Below, one piece after another: positions 1 to 9,620 of a DNA stretch of 64,000 nt. This stretch comes from Candidatus Limosilactobacillus excrementigallinarum (GTDB taxonomy: Bacteria; Bacillota; Bacilli; Lactobacillales; Lactobacillaceae). A model generated the notes under the pieces. That model did not search any database and was not told the DNA's origin. It saw only the letters and a program-made list of their open reading frames with translations. Every line of letters begins with the position of its first letter. Position 1 is the stretch's first letter. The DNA lies in the NCBI GenBank assembly GCA_019117445.1, contig DWZS01000003.1, positions 1 to 64,000 on the forward strand, written 5' to 3'. Both the position numbers and the translations under genes were made by a program.

Positions 1-25
1 GTCTGAAAATGATAAGATAGTGGTG

Positions 26-93
26 CCCATAAAGGTCCTTCTTTCTAATGGAATGTTGTAACGACACCATTAAAGACCTTTATGGGTTTTTCT
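26..93 (+). terminator. Nested hairpin followed by T-run, probable intrinsic terminator of a gene upstream of the window
   Basis: CCCATAAAGGTC (26-37) pairs with GACCTTTATGGG (75-86); inner TAATGG (46-51)/CCATTA (67-72); then TTTTTCT. Confidence 0.55.
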
Positions 94-160
94 GTCCACT
101 AAAATGTTCAACTTAAATTTTACAATCTGCCCAATAAAAAAAGCAGCTGCCCAATGACAA

Positions 161-1018
161 CTACTTTACCAAATAAATTTGTTCATCAATTAAATCGAAG
201 GTCTTTAAATACTGATTGACCTTTTGTAAAGCGGCAGGTTGTGATAACTGCGCGTTTTGCCAAAAGGTTGGTGAATTAGTAGCGCCATTTTTTTCACCCA
301 CGACTAGTAATTGCAGGTTAGGGTAATCCTGCCGAATTAACTGGAGTAGTTGCCAATCTTGCTCGCCTTTGTCGGGTGCCCAAGACATCACAACGTACTT
401 AACTTGGTTACCATATTTTTGAACGGCGGCTAGTGCATTTAATGGTTTGATATTGGTAACTGGATGGCGACCAGTTTCGTTTTCTTTGACCCATGCCCGA
501 TTATCAGTAGTGTAAATTTCCTGATGCGGATCAGAGTTTCGCAATCCTTTCGATAAGTAACCATTGCCGGCCATTACTTCCAGAACGGGAGCACCAGCTA
601 GATAGTTACTTAGAGCGTTGGTAAATGACGAATTGGTGTACGACCACATTCCATAAGTTTCTTCTAGGTAGTCACGGTAATTTCGTAAGAGACGATCAAG
701 CTTAGGAAGTGTAGTGGTATATTTTTCCCATAATTTGTCGCCTCGCGGATCACCTTGGGGATATTTGGCATTCACTTCTTTAAAAATGGTATCTTGAATA
801 TCATCCGGGAGAAGCATTTTCGGGAGCGGCTGGGGAAGTAGTCCAGAACGAAGCAATCGGTCGTTGAGCAAGGCATTATTAATCAGAAACTTGATACTGG
901 AAAAGTCATTAAATAGTTCGCCATAGTGCTGCAATTCTTGAATATATGATGATTGATGGGCAGCAGTTGTGACTTTGCGGTACTGCTTTTTTAATTTTTT
1001 CAGTTTCTTTGGATTCAT
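161..1018 (-). CDS. SAM-dependent methyltransferase-like protein
   Basis: 285-aa ORF; VLEVMAGNGYLSKGL resembles a class I methyltransferase motif I. Confidence 0.65.
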   Translation of the reverse strand: MNPKKLKKLKKQYRKVTTAAHQSSYIQELQHYGELFNDFSSIKFLINNALLNDRLLRSGLLPQPLPKMLLPDDIQDTIFKEVNAKYPQGDPRGDKLWEKYTTTLPKLDRLLRNYRDYLEETYGMWSYTNSSFTNALSNYLAGAPVLEVMAGNGYLSKGLRNSDPHQEIYTTDNRAWVKENETGRHPVTNIKPLNALAAVQKYGNQVKYVVMSWAPDKGEQDWQLLQLIRQDYPNLQLLVVGEKNGATNSPTFWQNAQLSQPAALQKVNQYLKTFDLIDEQIYLVK

Positions 1019-1029
1019 AATGGCCCTTC

Positions 1030-1443
1030 TTAATTAAAATGCAAATTTAGTTCTTCTTGTTTACTGTAGAATTTGTCGGTATCTTGACGGTGATTGCGTC
1101 CTGTGAGGTAACCATCAATTAACTGGAAAATTTCGTAACGGTCTTCACTTGATAATTTTGTGTGGTTGAAAGTGAGACTTTTACTGGAAAAAAACAGTTT
1201 TGCCAGATCGTAATCGTCATGGTCTTCTTTTCCAGTTAAGTAATCCAGGCTAACGTCAAAGAATTCGGCTAATTTTTTGGCCTCGATATAGGAAGGGGTA
1301 CGGATACCGCGCTCCCAATTGCCAATTTGTGAAGCAGTATTTGGTCGTTCGTCTGGTCCAAGGTGCTGATTCAGTGCTGCTGCTAACTGTTTTAATGTGA
1401 TTTTTTGTCCACGGCGTAATGCCCGTAGTCTTTCTGGAAACAT
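1030..1443 (-). CDS. XRE-family helix-turn-helix transcriptional regulator
   Basis: N-terminal HTH (RLRALRRGQKITLKQLAAALN...ASQIGNWERGIRTPSYIEAKKLAEFFDVSLDYLTGK). Confidence 0.85.
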   Translation of the reverse strand: MFPERLRALRRGQKITLKQLAAALNQHLGPDERPNTASQIGNWERGIRTPSYIEAKKLAEFFDVSLDYLTGKEDHDDYDLAKLFFSSKSLTFNHTKLSSEDRYEIFQLIDGYLTGRNHRQDTDKFYSKQEELNLHFN

Positions 1444-1569
1444 AGCTACTCCCCCTTTTGAGAACTAATTCTATTTTAACATTGAACCACGGAGCGAGGA
1501 AAACACGTGGTGCTTTTTTTGTCAGAATGCGCTAAAATTAACGCTATTATTGAGATAGGGGAAGAATTC

Positions 1570-2535
1570 ATGAAGAAAAAGAAGAATAAGCAACAGCATG
1601 TATGGCGGTGGCTAACAGCCATTATTGGCACTTTACTGATTATTTGGCTAGCGGTCGGTGGATACTTTTTCAAAGTCGGCATGGTGCCGGGGCATAAGTC
1701 ATTTATCAGCAGTAACCACCAAACGCTGCGCCGTTCTAATCCACTGTATCGGCAAAAGAAATGGTTTCATGATGTAAAAAAGCAACGGTGGGTAATGAAG
1801 TCCGCTAGAAAAAACTACCGGTTAGTAGCGGATTATATTCCTGCAGCTCAGCCATCCAAGAAAAGTGTTTTAATTTGTCATGGCTTTATGAATAATAAGG
1901 AAACGATGGGTGCCTATGCGGCGATGTTTCATCAAATGGGCTATAATGTCTTGCTCCCGGATGCACGGGCGCATGGAGAGAGCGAAGGTCGTTATATTGG
2001 TTATGGCTGGCCGGAACGTTATGATGAGCGCAAATGGATTAATCGGCTAATTCAAAAGAATGGTCAGGATAGCCAAATTGTGATGTTTGGGGTTAGCATG
2101 GGTGGTGCCACCACGATGATGACGAGCGGAATTAAATTACCTCATCAGGTAAAAGCCTTTGTCGAAGATTGTGGTTACACCAGTCTAGCGGCGGAACTCG
2201 ATCATGAAGCTCAGCAGCTGTATCATTTACCGCCAGTGGTTGCTAAACCAGCAGAAGCATCGCTGAGTATCGTTAACCGGATTGCGAATGGATTCTATAC
2301 AAGTGAAGCCAGTTCGGTGGATTCATTGCATCATAATAAGCGGCCAATGTTATTCATCCATGGGGCTAAGGATACGTTTGTGCCTACGGAAATGGTTTAT
2401 ACTAATTATCGAGCAACCCGGGGGTCGAAGGAGTTATGGGTAGTGCCGAAAGCTGCGCACGCCAAATCTTTTCAAACGTCCCCTCGGCAGTACCAACGGC
2501 ATGTGCAACAGTTTTTGAATCGTTACGTTCATTAA
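1570..2535 (+). CDS. Alpha/beta hydrolase with N-terminal membrane anchor
   Basis: GVSMGGA nucleophile elbow, HGFMNNKE oxyanion region, FIHGAKDTFVP; N-terminal TM; start at MKKKKNK. Confidence 0.8.
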   Translation: MKKKKNKQQHVWRWLTAIIGTLLIIWLAVGGYFFKVGMVPGHKSFISSNHQTLRRSNPLYRQKKWFHDVKKQRWVMKSARKNYRLVADYIPAAQPSKKSVLICHGFMNNKETMGAYAAMFHQMGYNVLLPDARAHGESEGRYIGYGWPERYDERKWINRLIQKNGQDSQIVMFGVSMGGATTMMTSGIKLPHQVKAFVEDCGYTSLAAELDHEAQQLYHLPPVVAKPAEASLSIVNRIANGFYTSEASSVDSLHHNKRPMLFIHGAKDTFVPTEMVYTNYRATRGSKELWVVPKAAHAKSFQTSPRQYQRHVQQFLNRYVH

Positions 2536-2553
2536 ACGAAGTGGAGGATCACA

Positions 2554-2800
2554 ATGGTCACAATTAAAGAAATCGCGCAACGCGCTGGATATTCTTCCGC
2601 CACGGTGTCCCGGCTATTAAACTCAGATCCGCGATTAGTAATTTCGGGTCAAGCTCGCGAAAAGATTCTGGCAGTGGCGGATGTATTAGGATACTGGGAC
2701 GAGCACGACCGACCATTAGGTAATAAAGAGATCGCGATTCTATTTCGAATTACCAAGCAAGATCAGGAGAATGATGTCTATTTTGCCACCCTGCAAGAAC
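2554..2800 (+). pseudogene. LacI-family regulator, 5' fragment (HTH plus linker only)
   Basis: MVTIKEIAQRAGYSSATVSRLLNSDPRL is a LacI HTH; homology stops near LQEHL and the frame then runs into GH42 DNA. Confidence 0.8.
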
Positions 2801-4592
2801 ACCTTCAACCGCCGCCATGCCAGCGTGGATGTTTAAAAAATACCCCGATGTAGCGCGGGTGGACTATCAAGGACGGCGGCATGTTTTTGGTCAACGCCAT
2901 AACTTCTGTCCCAGCTCTCCGAACTATCAACGGCTCGCTCAAAAGATCGTTGCTAAATTAGCGGAACGGTATGGTGACAATCCCCACATTGTTGCTTGGC
3001 ATATTAACAACGAATATGGTGGTAATTGTTACTGTGAGAATTGCCAAAAGGCGTTTCAAAAATGGTTGCAGCAAAAGTATCAGACTCTTGATCGCCTCAA
3101 TCAGGCTTGGAATAATAACGTCTGGAGTCACACCATTTATCATTGGGATGAAATTGTGGTTCCCAACGAACTTGGTGATGCATGGGGCCCAGAAGGCAGT
3201 CATACGATTGTTGCCGGTTTGTCGTTGGATTATCTCCGTTTCCAATCGGCTGCGCTTCAAGATCTTTATCGGATGGAAAAGCGGACGATTGAAAAGTATG
3301 ATGATCACACCCCAATTATGACGAACTTTCATAGTACGCCAAATAAGATGATTGATTACCAATCCTGGGCAGGGGATCAAGACATCATTGCGTACGATTC
3401 ATACCCGGCTTATGACCAACCAGCCTATCAACCTGCGTTTCTGTACGATTTAATGCGGAGCTTAAAGCACCAGCCATTTATGTTGATGGAGTCGACGCCC
3501 TCCCAAGTTAATTGGCAGCCGTATAGTCCACTGAAACGACCTGGACAAGTCCGGGCAACTGAGTTTCAGGCGGTGGCACATGGGGCCGATACGGTTCAAT
3601 ATTTCCAGCTTAAGCAGGCAATGGGTGGCTCAGAGAAGTTCCATGGAGCCGTGATTAGCCACTCCCAAAGGACGGACACCCGTGCGTTTCAAGAAGTTGC
3701 TCACATTGGTCATGATTTAAAACGGCTGAGTACCAAGATATTAGGTTCCAAAACGCCTGCGAAGGTCGGCATTATCTTTGATTGGAATAATTTCTGGTCA
3801 TATGAATACGTGGCAGGGATTTCTCAAGATCTAGACTATGTTGGCTCTGTTCTGGATTATTATCGGCAGTTTTATGAACGCCATATTCCGACGGATGTGA
3901 TTAGCGTAGATAACGATTTTAGCCAGTATGACTTAATTGTGGCCCCCGTTCTCTACATGGTTAAGCAGGGGCTTGCCGAAAAAATTAATGACTACGTTGC
4001 TGCTGGTGGTCATTTCCTTACGACCTATATGTCAGGGATGGTGAACGAGAGTGATAATGTCTACACTGGCGGTTATCCAGGACCGTTAAGCAAAGTGCTC
4101 GGGATTTGGGTTGAAGAGACGGATGCAATGACTCCTGGAAAGACAACCCAAGTCGTTTATGAAAAAGATGGTCTTGCTACTGATGGTCATTATTTATGTG
4201 ACCTCATTCATTTAACCAGTGACCATGCTCGTGCGGTCGCTAAATACGGTTCAGAATTCTATAATGGGGTTCCTGCAATCACGGAAAATCAGTATGGGCA
4301 AGGGACGGCTTGGTATGTCGGCAGTCGGATTGATCATGCTGGATTGAGTCACTTGATGGATGAAGTACTACAAGTGGCAGATGTGTCAGGATTAATTACG
4401 ACCCCAACTGATTTGGAAATCACTAAACGAGTGAAGGATGGTCATGAGATTTACTTTGTTCTGAACATGCGGAACGAGGAACGCCAACTACCCGCAGAGT
4501 TAGTAGATGGCTGGACGGACCTATTAACAGATGAACAATCACAACCAAAGATGATGGGTTGGGACTTACGAGTTCTTAGTAAAAATAATTGA
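2799..4592 (+). pseudogene. GH42 beta-galactosidase lacking its N-terminus
   Basis: TAAMPAWMFKKYPDVARVD...HNFCPSSPNY...WHINNEYGGNCYCENC...LMESTPSQVNWQ are GH42 signatures; first ~85-95 residues absent; ORF begins at an internal Met with no SD. Confidence 0.8.
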
Positions 4593-4601
4593 TAAAGAAA
4601 G

Positions 4602-4639
4602 AAGCAGGTAATCATTTCCCGGGAAATGATTACCTGCTT
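4602..4639. terminator. Bidirectional terminator, 38-bp perfect palindrome
   Basis: AAGCAGGTAATCATTTCCCGGGAAATGATTACCTGCTT equals its own reverse complement; lies between convergent genes. Confidence 0.7.
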
Positions 4640-4645
4640 TGTTAA

Positions 4646-6622
4646 TTAATCCAATGACTGCATGTAAACTAACTGGTCCGTTGAGACTTGTTCGTTAAGT
4701 GCGTTTGCCAAGTCAAACGAAATTTTATGCGTAGCAGCTTGTTGTTGGATATAGCTGTGTTCTGCTTGAAAGGCATTGATAAAGTAGCTAGTCATGAGAT
4801 CAGCGTTAATCTTATTTTTACGTGAGAAGATTCGGTAACGGTTTAGATAAGTTCGACGCACCGCGGCGATTTCATAAGCATTTTTCGGCGTTTGAGCATC
4901 ATTCAAAAATTTATTAACGCGTCGGATCACGATTCGTAAAATGGGTCCAATTTCATTATTAACCGCTTTAAAGTGATCTTGTCGCGCTTTTTTTAATTCC
5001 GGATTTTTATGATAAAGTTTGATTACTTTCCGCCGGGCGTGTAGCCAGTGCAGACGGTGATACAACATGATAAAAGTATCCCAAAAACCGTGCTTTGATT
5101 TACTGAAGAGGTCACGGGCCATCAGCCGCGAGTACATTCGTTCCTGCCGTTCAGTGATGACGTCATTATCGGTCAGTTCTTCAAGGGTATCTAATTCTAC
5201 TTGGTGGCACTTTTGCAAGAGATGGTTATAGGTTTCGGTATTCAGGCGTGCCCGCATGGTCATTTGACTAGCCAATTGGTCAATTACTAAGGATTTTTCA
5301 CGATTTTGTTCACCGTTATTGGTTAAATCATTAATGGCATACTGAACAGTATTGGTTAAAGCTTTGTGAAATTCGGCTTTAGAATAACTTTCTTGTTTTT
5401 GGGGAAGGAGTTTTGGAAAAGCAAAGGTACCAACAAAAAGACTAATAAGGATTACAAAGGCCGCAATCAAAATTAAAGCATTCCGCATAGCAATTCGGTC
5501 TTCGTTGACCAGTAGAGGAATGGAAAAGGCCATTGCCATAGTGATGGTTCCGTGAACACCACCAATTGCTAACAATAAGCTATCCAGTTTTTTGTCTTGT
5601 TGTAAAGCTTTGGAATGCAGACGCACAAAACCAATTTGTGACCACAAATACCTCAACCAAGTCATAACCAGATAAAGAACCAGTGCAATGCCAACAATTT
5701 TAAAAGTTTGCAGCTGTTTCATATGGCCAAGCACCATTGGCAAGCTAAGTCCCAAAAAGACGAACACAAGGCCGTTTAAAGCATCAGCAATGATATTCCA
5801 AATAGTAGTAGTAGCAATCTGCACCTTGGTCGAAGTAAGGTGGAGACGGTCATACAAGATACTGTGCATAATCCCAGCTGCTACAACTGCTAGAATACCT
5901 GAGAGGTGGAGTTCTTCGGCTATCCAATAAACGACAATCGGGGTCATCACGTTAATTGGAATAACAATCGGGGCGATATCAACGTGATGTTGCATTAGCG
6001 CGGTTCGCACGTTAATGAGCAGGGAGCCGGCAATCATTCCAAAGATAATCCCACCGAAGAAAACATACAGGAATGTCCAAATTCCTTGAGCAAGTGAAAA
6101 TGAACCAGAAGCCAGGGCGGATGAAGCGAGACTAAACAGGACGATTCCCGATGCGTCATTAAAAAGTGATTCGTGTTCGAGGGTTAAACTAACGTTTTCT
6201 GGCATTTCGACATCAGTAGTCAACGATTTAACAGAGACAGCATCAGTTGGGGTAATAATGGCAGCAAGCATGAAGGCAACGGGGAATGAGAATGAACGTG
6301 GGAGGAGGAAATGTAATCCCAGACCGAGAATAATGACTGTAAAAAGCGCCAAATAGACAGCCATCGACATCGTTCTTGACAGTCCTCGTGCGAGTTGCCT
6401 AGAGGAAGTATTTTGACCGTCGTTAAACATGAGCGGTGCGATAATCAAGAGCATGAAAATTTCTGGTTCGAGTTGAAATGTCTTTAAGTCAGGAATGATT
6501 GCTAAAACCACTCCAGCAATAATTTGATAAATTGCTAAAGGGAGGACAGGCCAAATTAAATGGATAATGTTGGCCGTAACGACGGCAACTAATAAGAGAA
6601 CAATTCCGAGAACGGTCGACAT
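4646..6622 (-). CDS. CPA1-family Na+/H+ antiporter
   Basis: Multi-TM; AAIITPTDAVSVKSL, EHESLFNDASGIVLF motifs; start taken at MSTVLGIV. Confidence 0.9.
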   Translation of the reverse strand: MSTVLGIVLLLVAVVTANIIHLIWPVLPLAIYQIIAGVVLAIIPDLKTFQLEPEIFMLLIIAPLMFNDGQNTSSRQLARGLSRTMSMAVYLALFTVIILGLGLHFLLPRSFSFPVAFMLAAIITPTDAVSVKSLTTDVEMPENVSLTLEHESLFNDASGIVLFSLASSALASGSFSLAQGIWTFLYVFFGGIIFGMIAGSLLINVRTALMQHHVDIAPIVIPINVMTPIVVYWIAEELHLSGILAVVAAGIMHSILYDRLHLTSTKVQIATTTIWNIIADALNGLVFVFLGLSLPMVLGHMKQLQTFKIVGIALVLYLVMTWLRYLWSQIGFVRLHSKALQQDKKLDSLLLAIGGVHGTITMAMAFSIPLLVNEDRIAMRNALILIAAFVILISLFVGTFAFPKLLPQKQESYSKAEFHKALTNTVQYAINDLTNNGEQNREKSLVIDQLASQMTMRARLNTETYNHLLQKCHQVELDTLEELTDNDVITERQERMYSRLMARDLFSKSKHGFWDTFIMLYHRLHWLHARRKVIKLYHKNPELKKARQDHFKAVNNEIGPILRIVIRRVNKFLNDAQTPKNAYEIAAVRRTYLNRYRIFSRKNKINADLMTSYFINAFQAEHSYIQQQAATHKISFDLANALNEQVSTDQLVYMQSLD

Positions 6623-6724
6623 AATATTAATCCTTTCTTGAATGTAATTTAGTTCTATTATAACGAAAAATGTAAAAAAACAAGCGATTAGCAACTGGAA
6701 ATTACTAATCGCTTGTTCAATTAA

Positions 6725-7069
6725 TTATTGCCTTTTAATTAAAACGCTAATTCCCATCGCCAAGTTATAGATGTAGAGAATTAAAGAAATTAAAAGAGCT
6801 AAAACCGTTAGAATGCCGAATAGCCAACCACCCGAACTACGAACCTGATCTATTCCGGCCGCACCGAGAATAAAGAAGGTTAGTAAGGCGACAATCACGT
6901 AAAGGGCGGGGAAGATCTGCGTCCAGAAAGCAGACCGCGCATGTCGAGCAACATACGGGTCTTGATGATCAACGATCCAAATGATTAACGGAAACAAAAC
7001 GGGAAGAAATAGGATACTGAGGTAAGCTAAGCAACTGAGAATCCTACTGGTTGTTGATTGATTATTCAT
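6725..7069 (-). CDS. DUF4870-like small membrane protein
   Basis: MNNQSTTSRILSCLAYLSILFLPVLFPLIIWIVDHQDPYVARHARSAFWTQ pattern; 3-4 TM helices. Confidence 0.6.
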   Translation of the reverse strand: MNNQSTTSRILSCLAYLSILFLPVLFPLIIWIVDHQDPYVARHARSAFWTQIFPALYVIVALLTFFILGAAGIDQVRSSGGWLFGILTVLALLISLILYIYNLAMGISVLIKRQ

Positions 7070-7103
7070 AATGAACTCCTTTTCTTTTAGTATACCAGAA
7101 AAG

Positions 7104-7757
7104 TTATGGGAGCATGAGCAATGTGACCTGAACAATTGCCAAACTAACGATGAGGGTGATCCAATCTCGCGTTTTAATCTGAATGTTTTGAACATGGGTC
7201 CGTGAGCGCCCCTCAACAAAGCCTTGTGATTCCATTGCTTGAGCGAGCACGTCCGACCAACTTAAAGCTGAGAGAATGGCTTTGAAGTAGAGCTGCGGTG
7301 ACCAGAAGTTGAGAGTGATTCCACGCATTCGGGCTGCAATGCAAATGGTTTGGATTGCTTGAATTGTTCGCGGAACGGTATTGAGGGCGGCTAATGTTCC
7401 ATAGGCATATTTAGCTGGGAGGTGGGCATTTTGATCTAGTGAGCGGGCAAGCTCAAGTGGAGACGTTGAAATAGTAATAAGAGCTCCTAAAAAGCAGTAG
7501 GAGTAGATCCGACTAACCATTACCCAAGCAAAGAACCAACTATGGCCTGGACTAAACCAGCGGATGGTAACTGCGATGGTTAAAGCAGGAAGCAAGGGGA
7601 TAAGTAGTAATTTCACCAATTTCCGTAGTGAACAATGATGCAAAATTAGAAAGATTAGTGCAAAGAAGATTAAGAGTAGGTTGGTGGTGATTTTACTGGT
7701 AAAAGATATTTCCAGGGAAATAATGATAATCAGTAATAATTTTAGACTAGGATTCAT
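7104..7757 (-). CDS. ECF transporter T component (CbiQ/YkoC-like)
   Basis: Multi-TM with ARMRGITL coupling motif; start at MNPSLKLLL; overlaps the upstream ATPase gene. Confidence 0.8.
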   Translation of the reverse strand: MNPSLKLLLIIIISLEISFTSKITTNLLLIFFALIFLILHHCSLRKLVKLLLIPLLPALTIAVTIRWFSPGHSWFFAWVMVSRIYSYCFLGALITISTSPLELARSLDQNAHLPAKYAYGTLAALNTVPRTIQAIQTICIAARMRGITLNFWSPQLYFKAILSALSWSDVLAQAMESQGFVEGRSRTHVQNIQIKTRDWITLIVSLAIVQVTLLMLP

Positions 7758-9132
7758 GACTTGGCCTCCCTTGATATGACAGTTGTCGACCACTCAGATT
7801 GAGATGATAATCAATTAATGAATCGAGTCCCGTTAATTGATGACTGATAATCAGAATGGTTTGGGGTAAAACCTGCTGACAGTTATGAATTAGGTCAATC
7901 ACATTAGCAATTGATTGCTGATCTAGGCCACTGAATGGTTCGTCAAGGAGTAGGAATGACTGCCCCATCATTAGCATTACCAGTAATTGGAGCTTCTTCT
8001 TTTGACCACCAGAAAGGGAGTATACTACCTGATTGGTGAGATGTTGTAAGCCTAGCTTGGTGATTGCGTCTGCTAAACGGGAGCGATTAAAATATGGATG
8101 CTGACCATTTTTTAGACTGAGTTCTAGTTCTTCCTGGACGGTTACCTTAAGAAACTGATCGTTGGCATTTTGAAAGACAAGGCCCAAGGTTTGGCCAAGT
8201 AGATGTGAAGAATAATTTTTTAAAGGACGATCAAAAAGCTGAACAGTTCCGTCAAATGGAATGATTTTAGTTAATGCCTTAAAAAAAGAAGATTTGCCAC
8301 TACCAGATTCACCGGTTAAAAGGGTCACCTTATTTTTATAGATTGTCAGTTCTGATTGCTGAATAAGCAATTGATTCTGTCGCCGTAAGGTAAAGTTATG
8401 TAATGAAATAGCAGCCGGATCGGTTAATTGAGGTAGGGTGGCTGGAACGTTATTAGGTTGATTAAATCGATCCAACAATGTGTGAGTAGCAGCTAATGAT
8501 AATGGTTGAAGATGATTATTGAAATCAATGATTAGCGGATGAAGTGAATCATATGCGGCTAAATCATGGTCGGCAATAATGATCGTTTTTCCGGTTTGAA
8601 GGAGTTTTTTAAGTTGTTGGATGATCAAAGTGCGATTATGAAAATCTAAACTCGCGAAGGGCTCATCCAAGAGGATGATTTGTGGATTCATTGCAATGAT
8701 AACGGCTAAGCTGGCGCGTTGCTGTTCACCACCGGAAAGAGTTGTGAAGTGGCGTTCAGCAAGGTGTAAAATACCGACTTCCTCTAAAGCTTGGTGAGTT
8801 AGTTGGGGAATGCGCTGAGCGGATACTTGCTGGTTTTCTAGTGCAAATTCGATTTCATGCCGTGGTGTGTCTAAAGCGAATTGTAATGCCGGGTCTTGAA
8901 ACATCATGGCACAGGTGAGATGGTCTGGGAGATTGATGATGCCTGATAAGTGTCCGCCATACTTGGGGAGTAAACCGGCAATGATTTTGAGCAGGGTGGA
9001 TTTTCCACAACCAGATTTGCCGTAAAAAATAGTTAATTGATTAGTTGGAATAGATAATTGAGAAATATTGAGAATATTTTGCTTTTTTTGATAACCAAAC
9101 TGGAGTGATTCAATTGTAATTGGTGTTGTCAT
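7747..9132 (-). CDS. ECF transporter duplicated ATPase (YkoD-like)
   Basis: Two Walker A (GKSGCGKSTL, GESGSGKSSF), two signature motifs (LSGGEQQR, LSGGQKKK), two Walker B. Confidence 0.9.
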   Translation of the reverse strand: MTTPITIESLQFGYQKKQNILNISQLSIPTNQLTIFYGKSGCGKSTLLKIIAGLLPKYGGHLSGIINLPDHLTCAMMFQDPALQFALDTPRHEIEFALENQQVSAQRIPQLTHQALEEVGILHLAERHFTTLSGGEQQRASLAVIIAMNPQIILLDEPFASLDFHNRTLIIQQLKKLLQTGKTIIIADHDLAAYDSLHPLIIDFNNHLQPLSLAATHTLLDRFNQPNNVPATLPQLTDPAAISLHNFTLRRQNQLLIQQSELTIYKNKVTLLTGESGSGKSSFFKALTKIIPFDGTVQLFDRPLKNYSSHLLGQTLGLVFQNANDQFLKVTVQEELELSLKNGQHPYFNRSRLADAITKLGLQHLTNQVVYSLSGGQKKKLQLLVMLMMGQSFLLLDEPFSGLDQQSIANVIDLIHNCQQVLPQTILIISHQLTGLDSLIDYHLNLSGRQLSYQGRPSHES

Positions 9133-9154
9133 AATGACCTCGTTAAATAAAGAA

Positions 9155-9184
9155 ACCCTGCCGGATTAAAATGTCCGCCAGGGT
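9155..9184 (-). terminator. Hairpin between riboswitch and ATPase gene, probable expression platform
   Basis: ACCCTGCCGGA/TCCGCCAGGGT stem with one mismatch, then TTTCTTTATT on minus strand. Confidence 0.5.
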
Positions 9185-9205
9185 GGTAATTGTAAAATAA
9201 AAAAC

Positions 9206-9288
9206 AACCTTGTGATCTCCCTTCGCTGGTCCTAACCAGAGCAGGTTCGATGGGTATTTCTCAGCCGTGCGGCACCCCAGACAAAGAT
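9206..9288 (-). ncRNA. TPP riboswitch (THI box)
   Basis: Minus strand GGGGTGCCGCACGGCTGAGAAATACCCATCGAACCTGCTCTGGTTAGGACCAGCGAAGGGA matches the THI-box core. Confidence 0.93.
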
Positions 9289-9583
9289 AATTAAATTTAA
9301 TTTTATCATACCGAAAGCAGCAATGAAGTGCAAGCGGGTAGAATAATTAACAGGCTGTGGAAAAGATGTGCACAACTCTGAGGGAGGCGTAATTGCTGAT
9401 TAGACAGCATTTGTGAATGGGAGAAAGTAATTATTAACAGGTTTCCATAAGATATTGTGGATAACTAACAAATCATCCCCAATCATTGGGGAAACGAAAG
9501 AGTAAGTATGTGAATTTGAAGGTAACGGAACGTGGTGTTTGAGAAATTATTAATTCTGATTACGAAAAACAAGTAACATAAAG

Positions 9584-9620
9584 TGGAAAACCCGTTCCAA
9601 AATTATGGAACGGGTTGCTT
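9584..9620. terminator. Terminator downstream of nucleoside hydrolase
   Basis: AACCCGTTCCA/TGGAACGGGTT hairpin. Confidence 0.65.

Noticed and set aside
1476-1682. Minus-strand ORF opposite the alpha/beta hydrolase start
   Set aside because: Antisense to a well-supported CDS; composition is not protein-like
2958-3380. ORFs on both strands within the GH42 region (2958-3380, 2971-3321, 3097-3315)
   Set aside because: Shadow ORFs of the GH42 frame with no start signals or recognisable homology
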